From assembly GCF_009730915.1 (NCBI RefSeq), contig NC_052474.1, positions 8,963,501 through 9,027,500 of the forward strand: a DNA stretch of 64,000 nucleotides. The letters are read 5' to 3'. The stretch's first letter is position 1. Every line of letters begins with the position of its first letter. The notes under the pieces are model-generated. The model did not search any database. It was not told the origin of the DNA and was given only the letters and a program-made list of their open reading frames with translations. The stretch comes from Dioscorea cayenensis subsp. rotundata. Lineage: Eukaryota > Streptophyta > Magnoliopsida > Dioscoreales > Dioscoreaceae. A program made the translations under genes and the position numbers. This document shows positions 35,240 through 47,980 of this stretch, in pieces.

Positions 35240-37819
35240 AGCTTCTTCTCTGTGGGTCTTCGTCATGCTCAGCACTTTCGTCGTCGCCTTTGTTTGCATC
35301 CAGTTTGGCTTCACTTCTGGCTTCTCGTCCCTGACCCAAGAGAACATCATTCGAGACCTCGGCGTCGCGCTTTCTAAGGTCTGGAACCTCGCGCTCTTCT
35401 TCTCAATTTGTTGTTCTTATTGGTTTGTTTGATTCATGAACGCGGATTTGCTTGTTGGTTTTTGGTATTTGGATTATTGTCGAATGTTGGAGATATGTTT
35501 GGGGCGATTGCAAGCTGGTAGTTTGCGGACTTTATTGGGCGAAAAGGAGTATCTTTTGCTTTGAATTGAGTGTCTTCTGCTATTTTATTTCCTATGTTTT
35601 TTTACTAACATTATTTTGTGTGAGTTTTCTAGGATTTTGAGTTGTGGTGATTTCTTATGTGGCGTGTTTTTTATGGTTGTCATATTTTGATTTTCATTTA
35701 ATCCGTCATTTCATTGAATATAGTGGGTGTTTAAGTGACGATCACGCCTCGAAACTTGAGAATAGCTCTCTGTTCTGTGAATCAGGTCTGCTGCATTGAT
35801 CCATAACCCTATGGTTCTCTAGCTGCTCTTTCTCCTGAGTGCTCATGATTTGTTGTGGTTTGCAGCTCTCTGTCACAATTGGAGTTATGATTGCTTATGT
35901 CTTGGGTTTGTTTTTTCAGTGGGGAGCACTTGTAGTGCTAGGTGATGGCATGCTACTGTAAATGTCTTGATGTGAAAATGTTTTTGTTTTTTTGTTTTTT
36001 TTCTTTATCTAGAGAATTTAATTTAATTTGAAGTTGGAGATCAATCATGTTTGCTACATTGTTGTTGGTTATTAAGTTATTTGTGAATGTAATATGGTTT
36101 TGCAGGGATCCTGCCATACACAATTCTTATTCTTTACCCCAGTATCACTAAGGTGGCTGATGAGATTAGTGAATTTTTTCCTCATGCAAAACGAGAACTG
36201 AGTTTGTCTTTAAATATGCTATCCCTTGTGCTTTTATAATCAGGGCAAAAATTGTCATGATGGAAGATTTTGAAACTTCCTTACAAGTCTTGAGGGTTTG
36301 ATTCTGATATTACTCTTGAAGTGAATGAAATTAAGGTAGAAAGCTAGGATGCATCAGCAATGAATTTCACTGCATGTAACAGATTTCTGATTTTTTGCTC
36401 TTCAATTTTCTTTGAAAACCTCACAAAAACATTACATAAGAAAATCTTAGTTTTTTGCTAGTATAGACAGCTATGGTAATTGCAAGACCTTGTTTAATAA
36501 TAATATTAAAAAAAGGTCCTTCCTGCAGAGATCACTGCCATCATTTTCATCTAGCAGGACTATGATCCGCTTCTCAGATCTTAAGTTCCTTTAATGGTGA
36601 TATTCTCTTATCTTTGGTCCCTTATTTAAAGATCTTTTCTTGAAAGCATATTTAAAGATTATACGAACAACATCCACTAGACTTTAATGTTGGAGTTTTT
36701 TTTTATTTTTCTCTTCCACAGATAGGAGTCAGTTTTGTACAACTTTTGAGTGGAATGAATGCCCTTTTATTTTTTGCGAGTGATATTTTTAAAGCAGCTG
36801 GAGCTGGTAAGTTAATTACTGTCTAAAGCTTTGGAATTTCCTGACTTCATTTATCTGATAGTAGTGTACTTTAGCTGTGCAAAGCTTGCATTAAAGGTTG
36901 AGGCATGTGATTTAATTCAATAACTATTTGAGCATATGTTATTATATTAATGTTTGTTCATGAATATTGAAAAAGAAAAGGGGACAGGTCTTGGAAAGTA
37001 AAGGATGAAGAGGAGAAAGAAGGGTAGAAGGTAATAGAAGTCAGTTGCCTCTCCTGATCACAGGATGTCCTTAGTGCAGTTTTAGCAAGGCTTTCTGATT
37101 AAACCAATCAATTTGCAACAGCTGCTATCCTGGTCCATACACTTCCTTAGGGCCCATTCACACATTTACCATGCACGTGGCTCATTTTTAACCACTCACA
37201 AAATAGAATAGGTCCACTAAAAATAAATTTGATGTCAGAACAATTATATAAGCTCTCATTGCTGGTCCCAATCTTTTAATCATATTCTTTTATGTAAGTT
37301 CAATTATGGTCAGAGTACAGTAGTTGATTCACAGTTCTTTTGTTCCTGCAAGCCTAACCTCAATGATGTCCCACTAATGATGCAATTTGAAAGCCCTTCT
37401 TTTATTTGCTAGGTAAAACATAAAATCAAAATTGCACTACAAATATGGAAAGAATCCTGCAGGAAAAGAGGTTGTTGCTTTATGCAGTTCTGTTTTCCTG
37501 AGACAGCCAGGACATTTTACCTCCTAATGCACTGAACCTAGTCATTGGTTGGAATTAGGTAAACTTAACCAATTGCCATTTGCCACAAATTAACCAAAGT
37601 GATTAGTTGAGAAGAGATGAAATTACTAGCTTTCGTCTCCAATGCCTTGTACTACTTAGTCTACTTTGGTATTTTTATTTCTACTCTTTTTGTGCGCTTG
37701 TGAAGGACTAGTTTTAAACTTACTCCATCATCAGGTTCCCTGGTTTTATTAATTTCATCCTATCTAAGACAGGTCAGTCATCAAGCAATATTGCCACATG
37801 TGGACTTGGAGTTATCCAG
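35240..37819 (+). pseudogene. ERD6-like sugar transporter pseudogene (MFS), 3' part missing
   Basis: Exon-like pieces lie in the correct order. 35240-35378 has FVCIQFGFTSGFSSLTQENIIRDLG. 35465-35565 has FGLLSNVGDMFGAIAS and FADFIGRKG, with an in-frame TAG at 35519-35521. 35866-35941 has LSVTIGVMIAYVLGLFFQW. 36106-36170 has GILPYTILI, then frameshifts. 36244-36335 has MMEDFETSLQVLR, then a frameshift. 36529-36591 has SSSRTMIRFSDLK. 36722-36806 has LLSGMNALLFFASDIFKAAG. 37773-37819 has SSSNIATCGLGVIQ, with the donor lost. Intact relatives are 12-helix tonoplast monosaccharide transporters. Here no in-frame ATG precedes the first piece, and helices ~8-12 were not found before the neighbouring hydrolase gene, which runs convergently. 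The preserved introns show decay in place, not retrocopying. Confidence 0.85.
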
Positions 37820-37829
37820 TCAATGATTT

Positions 37830-39140
37830 GCTATAGTTATTAGTTTCAATGAGCAAACAACATTTCTTGCTTTCTATATTTTTCCATATGTAATGCAAGG
37901 CATGGGAACTTTCTTTCTTGTGATTTTCTGATCAATTATCAAAAAGGAAAAAGGTTGAGAGTAGATCTAGACCAGCTTAAGTCTCTGAAATCTTATTATT
38001 AGTCTCTGTTTTTTAATATGATCAATCATTACTTCTATTGTTTGTTAATTGCATTGTCATTTCTCATTTGGTCTTCACAAGTTAAATGGCTGTCAACAGA
38101 ATTGGGACCCATATTACTAATAAGCAGATTAACAGTGTTTTGCATCTATCATTTGTTTACATTTTTATATAATATATTATCACTATTATCCAACTTGAGT
38201 AGCAACCCTCATTCTTTGATTGTTTTGCATCTATCATTTGTATCTTAAATTTATTTAGATTAAAGCCGTTCTAGAGTAGATCATTCAAAATTTGAAGTAG
38301 CAGCCTCATTTTGAAGATGGTGTGCCTAATTATGGCCATCCAGTGAAATTTGATAGTCCCCTTCATGCATGTAATAATTTCGGTACATGTTCAACCCAAT
38401 GTCAATCTTATTTAAACAAAGTTATTTGTGTTTTATTTCACAGTCATCACTACAATCATCTAAGTTCCCTGTTTCCTATAATATGTTCCTTTACCTCGTA
38501 CATACTGTTCAATATAGATGATAGATAAAAAATTTAACTATTTCTGAAGGGTGAAGATCATTCAAAGATGTATTGCATGCTTCAAACTCATCATCTTGTG
38601 CATCATCAGGCAAATATAGCTTCTTGTATAGGACATGCTACAAACCATACATGCTCTGTTACAAGTAGGCAGATTTATTGTTTGCCATTGAGTTGTAAAG
38701 ACCTTGCAAATTGCACATCTTTATCTCATGATTTTATTTGATTTTTCTTGTGAGTAAACAAATGAATCAAGACGTGCAGGACACGGTCTTGCACCTGCGA
38801 TTGCTAATTCAGTCACCAGCTTTTATCAGTACGTCTCTAGCTTTTAATTTCGCAAAAATCTTAAATCTTAATTTAGATTTTGAGTTATATTTGTGTGGTA
38901 TTTAGTCTGATCAATCCATTTATTCTATCTTTTAAAAAATATAACTTCATACCTAGCAACTTCTAAATTTGCAATAGTAAGATACATGATGTGAATGATG
39001 TGTGATACATGATTCAAGTGTTCATGCAACTTTATCAAACACTTACTTTAACATCATCGAAAAGTTTCAGTCATTAGACATGAATAGAAACCATTACTTG
39101 CTACGTTTACAACAGATGAACTTAACAATGACCTCATTAC
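37830..39140. other. Intergenic, no gene seen
   Basis: The missing 3' exons of the sugar transporter would be expected here, but I could not recognise them. Several ORFs of 68-76 codons have no known family. Confidence 0.4.
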
Positions 39141-39147
39141 ATATGTT

Positions 39148-39153
39148 TTTATT
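39148..39153 (-). terminator. Poly(A) signal AATAAA of the alpha/beta hydrolase gene
   Basis: The plus strand reads TTTATT about 47 bp beyond the TAA stop (39200-39202). Confidence 0.4.
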
Positions 39154-39199
39154 CTTACATTATTAAATTATTTTTAAATAAATAAATAAACAAATGTAA

Positions 39200-40397
39200 T
39201 TAATTTTGGATGGTTTCAGGATAGATTAGAGCCAGGTATTCTTTGAGACATTGATTGTATGCAAAAGGCCTCTCCAGATGAACAAGGTGGCCTGCTTTCT
39301 CTATCCCTTGTACTGTTGCCTTCTCTCCCAGTTGCCTGCATTTGTGCATTGGTAAGTCTTTAACCTTTTTATGTTAAATATGCTTATTTTGTGGATATAC
39401 TCTTGTTAAATTATATTTACATGCTATGCATATAAAGAGTGTTTATCAAATGTTGATCTCTAGATATAATAGAATACATTAACTCATTAACAGTAAATTG
39501 AGAGGTGTTGACAAATAGATGATAAGTGTCCTGTATATGTGTGAAGTTTAATATCTCAAATATGTGTTATTATCTTTTCTCCCGAAATGGGATTCGGTGT
39601 CGACAGGCTCTCTTGGCCATTGACTACAAATAGTATTATTATACACATAAATATTGACAATGGTTTGTGATAGTATGTGGATGAATTATGTGTTTATATA
39701 TATACATATATATAGATATATATATATGTGTGTGTGTAGAGCTGTATGAATGCAAGCCTGATGCATTTAATTTTTTTAAATAAAAGTCATTAAAGGCAAA
39801 ATTAATTAAGATTAATTCAGAAAAATATTTTTTTAAATAATCATGATAAATAATTTTTTTTTGTTTGCACAATATAGATGAAAATTTTTAAACAGACGCT
39901 TAACAAATTTAAAATTATCATTAGATTTGTTAAAAAATCATAAAAAAAAATGTCAGTATTGGGAAGAAAAATTTAACTTATGTGAAATTGAAGTGATGCA
40001 TGAGAAAAATCTGAGATCAAAATACACATTAATTACATGTGAGAAATTGAGTATTAAATCTTGCCATAAACTGTTTTTATACTTCTGTAAATTATTTTTT
40101 TTTCTTATATTTTTTTCTAACTAAATATCAAGTAAAAAATATTATACAAATTAAATTATTATTTACATTTTTCTTTTCATATATTTTAGGAAACCAAAAT
40201 AAAAAAAGAGAAAAAAAAAGATTAATCTACATTTTTATGAAATAAAAAAACTAATTTCTAATCATAAAATATGTAAGCAAATATAAAAGGGCATGTAAGT
40301 GAATATGATGTTTATGAGGATTTCGTAGCAATTATCTAATTCAATTATCCACTTATAAGGTATGAAAGCAATATGTATCTATATATATTTATATGTG

Positions 40398-40438
<41 letters not shown>

Positions 40439-41677
40439 TACTCTTTCATTTTGTTGGCAAGGTGTATATTGAATATGTTGTCATTCTCTCCCCATAATAA
40501 GAGTATCCTCTGCTAATCCAAATCACCAAACTTATTAGTTTCACAATCAGCAACTATTATTTACTTGTTTCTATGAGTAGTAAAAATAACAGAGAAATAA
40601 CATTGGAAAGAAAATCAAAAAGTTACATTTCAAAAAAAAAAATTCTACATATAATGATGGAAAAACACTAGGTAAAACATGGCATGCACCGCATGAAAAC
40701 AATGTTCCTTATTAAAAATACAAACATACATACATATATACATAATTTAATTATTTTGAAAAGTGGTATTAATTTGAGACGTACCTGTGGTAAAGCTGGG
40801 ACTACAGCATCCTTGTTACTAACAACTAAACCTTCCAAAAGCTCAGCTCTTTCCTTCCTATTCTTAAACATAACCTGAAAAATTCACCACCATTAATTAT
40901 CCTTAATCTCTTCACTAACTACATAATTAAGAAACAAATCCAACAATTGTTACCTTAAGGTAGTCACGGTATAAGCAATCAGGGAACCATAGCTTCTTGT
41001 AAGCAGCCACCTTGAGAAGGGCCTTAAGCCCCTTAACAGACTCCGGCAACAATAACTCGGCTGACGACGAAAACCCGAGCCTTTCCAACCCGGTCTCGCT
41101 AATCGAATCGGTCATAGCAATCACCGAGCCTGACACAACCAATGACTCAACCATCTCCGGCTTCATCTCTGCTAGTTTAAACGCCACCATTCCTCCGTAG
41201 CTAAACCCAACCACCGTACATTTCTCGACTCCAAGCTGCTCCAACGCGATTCCTAGACATTCTGCTTGAAATCTTTGGCGACCGCTGGTCACTCTTACTC
41301 ATTGAGCCACCAAAAAAAATCAAGTCTGGCACGTAAACGGCGTATCTTTTTCATTAAACTGTTTACCTGATGTTAGATGCAAACCAAATATATATTACAT
41401 ATTAATATTTATTAAATTAACTGATGTGAAACTATTAATTTTTTTTTTTATATAATACCTGAAATTGCCATGTTACTATGCCTTCCGCGGCAAAGCCATG
41501 GACAAGGACTACAACCGGTTTCTCATTGTTATCGTTCTTGTTATCGTCGAGCTTCTCCTTTGGTAGCCAAAAACTCATGACAGTTCCCGGCTCGATCTCA
41601 ATAGACGTCTGCCGGAGTCCAGTGAACTTCATTAGGCCATGCAAGAGAGGCTTCTGAGCTTCAACCCAGTTCACCAT
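39200..41677 (-). CDS. Alpha/beta hydrolase (plant lipase/esterase-like), five exons, two frameshifts in exon 2
   Basis: Exons on the minus strand are 41677-41459, 41366-40954, 40874-40785, 40509-40442 and 39335-39200, all with GT-AG introns. The start chosen is the ATG at 41677 (MVNWVEAQKPLL), because the upstream in-frame triplet is only TTG. Exon 1 ends in VVVLVHGFAAEG (oxyanion HG). Exon 2 holds the nucleophile elbow GFSYGG. Exon 4 holds LLWGENDNIF (acidic member) and exon 5 AGHLVHLERP (catalytic His). The product would be about 307 aa, as in related plant hydrolases. Exon 2 is 413 nt and has one extra A in each of two A-runs (near 41350 and 41275). Removing both gives 411 nt and restores phase at both ends, so these are young mutations or assembly errors. 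Substrate unknown. Confidence 0.85.
40410..40438. repeat. (TA)n-(GA)n microsatellite in intron 4 of the hydrolase gene
   Basis: The GA run directly abuts the exon 4 splice donor (minus strand GA|GTACTCTCTC). Length change here could affect splicing. Confidence 0.8.
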
Positions 41678-41739
41678 TTCTCTCTCAAAAAGCTCTATTA
41701 ATTTTAGACTCAATTTGCTAATAAGATAGCCTTATGGTC

Positions 41740-41750
41740 TTATATATAAT
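41740..41750 (-). promoter_or_regulatory. TATA box of the alpha/beta hydrolase gene
   Basis: The minus strand reads ATTATATATAAG about 65-70 bp before the ATG at 41677, a normal distance for a short leader. Confidence 0.5.
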
Positions 41751-41759
41751 AATAAGGAG

Positions 41760-42380
41760 CTTGCATTGAATTCGCACATAAAAATCTCACGTTGGAATAT
41801 AACAACATATAACTTTGACTCTTGAGATGTTCAAACAGAGTGAAGCCGAAGAAACTATAATTAGGAGATGTGGTGGTTGGCCTGTCTTTTAATTTTATTT
41901 GATCAATTTATGGATTGAGATTATTATTTAATTTCCGGCTTTATATATATATATATATATATATAATTTTTTTTTTTTTAAAAAAGGCTTTATATTTTTT
42001 GTTAATAGTTCTTAATATATATATATATATAGTTGCTGGCTAGTTGTATTGAGAAGTAGAAAAGAGAGAAATGGTGAGATGGATGAGCTACTCTGCCAAA
42101 CAAAGACCAAACATGATGGCACCTAAATCAGTTTTTTTTTTAATAACATTAACTAACTGACGAACGACTCCCACCTTCTTTTTGTCCAGTGATGTGAGAA
42201 TTGGAAATGGTCCAAAGTGTGTGAGTTGATTATTTAATTGAGATTAGCATGTGTGTTCTTCTTTGTATGGATGTCAATGCTATGCTTGTGTTACCAAAAA
42301 CAGTAAAAAATGCACCGATTGGATTAAATACAAATTATAATTTTATCAGTAAAAATTAATTTTAAAGGCATATATAAAAC
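41760..42380. other. Hydrolase 5' flank, no further gene seen
   Basis: AT-rich with (TA)n runs near 41942-41965 and 42015-42032. No ORF of note. Confidence 0.5.
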
Positions 42381-42384
42381 CATT

Positions 42385-44192
42385 AATGAGCCATTTAATT
42401 CGCAAAAATGATATATTACCATGATAATGTAATTAACATAGTAATGAGATAGGGAATACTATATGCCCAGAAATACATGGTAATTTGTGGTAACCATATT
42501 TAGTTAGCCACAGTAATTAATTTATTAATATTACAAATTTCTCAAATACCCTTATAACTTTCATTTTGAGTAAATCTAAATTTACAGTAAAATAAAATTT
42601 ATGATCAAAATTTATAATATCAAAAATTAATTTTTACACATTCCCAAAATAACCTTGAATTTAAAATTTTGAGGAAATTTAAAGTTAAATAATTTAAAAA
42701 TGATAAATAAAAAATAATTTATTATAATAAAAAAATATTTATTAAATTGAGAATATTCTCAAAGTAACATCATCCAAAATTAATTTTTTAATGTTAATTT
42801 TTTTTTTATGAAGATCATATTTGTCCAAAAAAATTTTTAGATTACCATTCTCTAAGTAATCCAACATAGTGGTAATGGCATACACCAAAGTAGGGCTTTT
42901 GCGGCGCTTCTTTAGCGGCATTTTTAATAAACCCAGGCAATATTTTTTGTTTTTGGCGTTTATTTGACATAAACGCCGGCACATTCTTTATGGGTTTTAA
43001 ATTATTTTCCCTTGGAAAAATATTTACATTAGCGGCATTTATTTTTTAAAACGCCGGTAAAATAGAGATGTTTGTTAAAATAAACGCCGCCAAATTAATT
43101 CGCGAAATAAGAGGAATTAAAGTTCCAAAATTTTATTTTAATTAGAGGCGTTTATATTAGTAGGCGCCGGCAATTTTGCTTATTTAGCGGCATTGATTTA
43201 AAATAACGCCGGCAAAGTAATTTACGGGCTTGGAGAAATTAACATTTGGAAAATATATATTTTATTTAGCGGCGTTTGTATTAATAAACGCCGGTAAATT
43301 TATTGATATGGCAGCGTTGTTTGAAATAAACGCCGCAATTGTAATTGGCGGGATTGGGGTTAAATTTATCCGCGAAAATAAAATTTATATAGCGGTGTTT
43401 ATATTAATAAACGCCGGTAAAGTTTTATGTAAACATTAAAACTTTTTCTTTCGCTCTCACTCCCCACGCTTCTCCTTTCTCTCTATCCACAACGCCGTTC
43501 TCCTTTCTCCCCATCTTCTTTTACCTCTTGCGCACAATTGAAGCTAATTGAGTTCCTAAGGTAGGTGATCGTTTCCCCCTTTTATGTTATTTGATTATAA
43601 ATTTCATGTTGTTGATTTAATTCTTTGTGGGTGTTTTCTTGTTTTAGGTTTTGGTGGTTGATTAAGTTTTTGTTTGGAAAGAATTGAACTGTTTTCTTAG
43701 GTTTTCAGATTAGGAGTTTGGTTTTGATAAATTAGAGGAGGCATTCCACACATTGCAAATCCGTTCCCGACCATTGCTTCTCCATCAAGGTAGTGTTTTC
43801 AGTGCTCAGTGATCATCATATTAAAGTTTTTCTTTATGATGAAATTCAAGATATTTTGACTTTTATTTATATGTTAATACTATTATTGAGAGGAATATTA
43901 CTTAGTGATGGGTCCAATTTTGTTTATCTTTAAATTAGTGCCTGTTCGTTGTGTTGATTGACACCATAATGACGGAATGTCTCTTTCATCTTTTCCAGGG
44001 TTTGCTGTGCTCTAAGTCTCTAATTGACATCTCTATTATTAACATCAACACAATGTAGTCTTCAAGAATGTGAAAATTGGTAATCAAAGATTGGCATCAA
44101 CATTACCACTATTATTAATCCAAATATGGTAATTTTTTAGATTACCACGTAACAAGCGGTAATGTAAAAATATTACCACGAACCAAATGACA
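42385..44192. mobile_element. Tourist-like element split by a later insertion
   Basis: The left end (GAGCCATTTAATTCG..ATATTACCATGATAATGT) and the reverse complement of the right end (TCATTTGGTTCGTGGTAAT..) resemble the ends of the intact Tourist MITE at 11169-11535, including many GGTAAT/ATTACC pairs. TAA occurs next to both presumed ends, but the exact ends are uncertain. The middle (about 42885-44075) is unrelated inserted DNA. Confidence 0.5.
42893..43432. mobile_element. CACTA-type subterminal repeat block (CGGCGTTT / AAACGCCG), degenerate
   Basis: About ten alternating inverted units are present, such as TTTAGCGGC(G)TTT and ATAAACGCCGGTAAA, spaced 30-70 bp. The block starts near CACCAAAGTAGGGCTTTTGC, resembling a mutated CACTACAAGAAA-type CACTA end. 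Such TAGCGGCGTTT arrays are typical of plant CACTA subterminal regions, where transposase binds. No matching 3' end was found. The 650 bp that follow look like leader sequence, so this is likely one end of a broken CACTA element. Confidence 0.6.
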
Positions 44193-45361
44193 AAGGTAAT
44201 CATGAATTTCAAATATGGTTATAAGGGTTGAATACCCGAATTACTCCCTCAACTTTTCTCACTCTACCTATTTAGTTCCTCTACTTGAATTTGATCTTTT
44301 TAGTCCCTCTACTTTCTTGGTTTGAGTAACTCAGGGCCCAAAGACGTGGCATTTTTATGAATATAATATTATTAAAAAATAATATTATAAATAAAATAGT
44401 ACTTTTCCTTCAAGTTAAGCTTCTTGAATCCGGATACTTTTATCATAATCCGATCCTAATCGCGTTCAATTGAAACCTAGCGGTGTGTCCTCCTTTTCCC
44501 CTTCTTCCTTCCTTCTCTTCCTCCTCCTCAACGTGGCCAAAGGTGCAGGTGCTTGCTCCTACCCAGAAACCTTCCTCACCACCGCCGTCTCCATCCAACG
44601 ACCATTGATGATATACAATGTTGGGGTTTATTTTTGTTAATTGTATATTATGATGTAAGCATAATTTTTTTTTTGTTTAAATAGGCAACAAATGTGATGA
44701 ACACATTGCATTGATTGTAAAATGTATGCAAACCATATGATCAATGAAGGTGGAAGTTTTTGTTTATTGTTACTTGTGTTCAATATAATATTGTGAAGTT
44801 TTTGTACATTGTTGTTTATGTTTCGTACAAAATTGTGAAATTATTTGCTACAATTGTTGACTTTGTTCAGTTCAGTAATTTGAAGAAAAATTTTTCCAAT
44901 AGTCTGGAAGATCTTGTATTTCAAAAAGTTGTTCTAGTCTATGCATTAATTCAATGTTGTTTGGAAAAGATTTCCATTTGAATGTATTGTGCTATTATAC
45001 CAAAATAGTTGGAAGAAGAATAATAAAATAAAATTAAAGAATCAACAAAAGTCAGGGAAAACTCCATTGCTTTAGCCATTGAGACCCTGTACACCCTTTT
45101 ACTATGAAATTAGGAGTTTCGTATAGTATGGAAAAATAATGTCCTATCACTCATACATCAAAATATAATTCTTATACAAATTAAAAAAAAATACAAATTA
45201 GTGCTAAAATAAGGAACACAATTCTGAAGACATTCTTCTAGTCACTTAGAAAATTTCTTTACATGGGACTACTGAATTAGAACTTGGCTCTCAATGTGAT
45301 CAGGGTTGCAAAAGGGTCAATTGAAACATGCAAATAGTTGGTTGGTCACACTACAAGAAAA

Positions 45362-45810
45362 CATGGGCATCAGGATGGAAATTTCCATCACTGAAAGATC
45401 AAATTCCGTGGATGATGACTTTCACTGACAGAAATTTTCGTTGTGATAATGAAGTGGCTAATACTATTCCATTGATAAAAATAATTATGTTAGTGATGTT
45501 GAAGTATTAGTGACGGAATATTTCGTTACTAAAAGTGTTTATCACCCAGGGAAATCCGTCTATGATTGTTATCATCACCAACGGAATTTTGTCACTGAAA
45601 GTGCTTTGTCACTCATGGAATTCTGTCACTAAAAGTGTTTATCACCTATAGAATTCGGTCACTGATGGTCTTTATTACCAATGGAATTCCATCATTGAAA
45701 ATGTTTACCACCCACGGAAATCTGATACTGAAGGTACTTTTTACAACGGAATTCCGCCACTAATTATTTTCATTATCCATAAAATTCCATCTTTGATACT
45801 ATTTTTTATT
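45362..45810. repeat. CACTA subterminal repeats, left side
   Basis: More than ten GGAATTCCGTCACTGA / GTGTTTATCACC-type units, variously degenerate and inverted relative to those at the right end. In CACTA elements such arrays bind the element's TNPA-like protein. Confidence 0.75.
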
Positions 45811-46064
45811 AATTCATTTTTCCTGCTTTATTACCCTGTATCACATATATATTGCCAATACCATTTCATAAATAGTTTATAATGTCTAAAATTATTTATT
45901 CATTAAAAAGAACAAGTCCAACATTGTTTAAGACAAAAACCTTCAATGTTTCATCAAATTTAAAAACATATAAGAAAACAAATTCATACTTAATAACAAA
46001 ACATCATAAGAGAAGTCATACATAAAATTAACAATAAAACACCCAAGTTCTATGAATCACTCTC

Positions 46065-47980
46065 TCAAATATTCAATGTTCACAATCGGTGGTTTCTTCT
46101 TCACGGTCTTCATCATTCGTTCCAATTTGAGAAAATCCAGCATTCCTAGCAAGTGTTGCAGGATTTAACATCTCAATAATGCGACACAAAAATGTATTGA
46201 TTTCATTCTAAACATCCTCTAAGTTTTGTAGTTTATTCTTCATAGCAGCTACTTCTTCCCATAGATTATCAACTCCGGTAGAAGAACATGGAGCTTCAAC
46301 TAGTGGACTATAAGCCGATGAATAGGAGCCTCCCAATACTAGTGGGAGGAGAAATTAATTTTTTTTTCCCCACGTGCGTGATCCCGAATCCATACACATG
46401 TGTACGCGTAGTCTTCATTCCTCCAATTACTTCACACCAAGCTTGTGGGTCAAATTCAGGATGAGAAGATTCATCGACACCATATTTTTGGCTCATTGAA
46501 TTAGTATAAGATTCCTATAAAAACATAAAATTCTTATAAGTGGTAGATTTAAGATAATAAAAGAATTATCATTGCATTAGAAACAAAAATTGTATATTAA
46601 TAATTAGAATATAATTATGAAACCAATTTACTTACACTCATGGATTTAGACTTGTTATCAACATAATCAGCATAACCCTTCTCATACTTGTGGGTGCGAT
46701 TAAACACTTCACATATGTTGGCTTCCGATTTAATTGTGTTGCCTGGGCATAGATATAGAATAAATTACTTATGGACATATAATTAAAAAAAAAATGTAAA
46801 ACTTGTGAAAAAGATATAAAATCTTGAAAACTACAATTAAAAAACAATAGAAATCATATTTACCATCCTCTCCACATGAAGCAAAAAAGGAATCGATCCA
46901 CCAGTATGTTTGGTAATACTTCCATTTTTTTATGTGCCTATTTTTCTTGGCTTTTTGAGATTGATTTTTCCATGTTTCAGTATTCCAAACATTGTCAATT
47001 AAACGATCCCAAATATCAACTCTTATCCAACCTTCATTATAACTTTTACAACAGACCAAAACGCTTCTTTGCTTGACTCCTTTCTTCTTCCATCATTCCT
47101 TTAAATCGCTCTTTGCATGTAGTGCCCCATATTTTTGATACAACATTTGTTTTTTCTGTATGGGGCATACAAATTATTCCTAATAAAATATATAAACCAA
47201 ATGTTACCAACACCACACTCTATACATAAGAATAGGACAATATATTCAAACTATATAAGTTGTAAACTATTTGTAAGAAATAGAAGCTAGTCATACTTCA
47301 GAAAATAAAAACAAGTGTTGCATAACCAATTAATCTACCACTTACAATATTGTTTTTCAACAAAATGTTAGTACAAACTAAGTGCATATGCTATAAAAAA
47401 AATTGTTGATGTAAAAATCAAACAAAAATCATATATATATATATATATATAACATGCTTGTTTCTTTTTCAAAGAAACTCAAATTTGGATATAATAGTAA
47501 TCAAAGTTCTTCACCCTTAAAGCTAAGAGACAATAAGCACTTATCAAAGATTTGAAAAAACCTCTTTGAATAAAAAAAAATTAACACAAGTTTGCTATAT
47601 CATCTCAAAATAACCAAGATGAATAAAATGATGAAAAGAAATTGTTATCATTTTATAGTTGTCGAGAGATAAGATGGTGAGTTCATGTTTATCAACAAGG
47701 CAATTGTTGACAATAAGAGTCATTAATCCATAAATAACTCATCACAAACTCTATATTCTTGAAACACATATATATTATGTACTACGTAAGTTTAAAGGTA
47801 TATAGGAAATTAAAGCCAACACCCACTTGAAATTTTGCCCACATGTCCTCTTTGATACCTTTAGGTGTTTTTTTCCCATGATTCCATGCATCATCGAAGT
47901 TAAGTTGTATGCATTTTGTAATTGTCCTAACAACTTGAGGTTCAATGAATTTCCTATCATAAGAAGACAAAGAAACATTA
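46065..47980 (-). pseudogene. CACTA-encoded Transposase_24 (Ptta/En/Spm)-type gene, decayed
   Basis: On the minus strand, 47970-47830 gives VVRTITKCIQLNFDDAWNHG..KEDMWAKF. 47059-46860 gives WDRLIDNVWNTETWK, then KAKKNRHI. 46496-46360 gives HPEFDPQAWCEVIGG and VYGFGI. 46290-46070 gives a C-terminal region with EEVAAMKNKLQNLE. These match the order of motifs in the plant Transposase_24 family, the accessory DNA-binding protein of CACTA elements. The pieces are in separate frames with stops between them. Some gaps could be introns, but damage is likely. Confidence 0.65.

Noticed and set aside
41012..41200. Plus-strand ORF opposite hydrolase exon 2
   Set aside because: A shadow of the minus-strand hydrolase coding exon.
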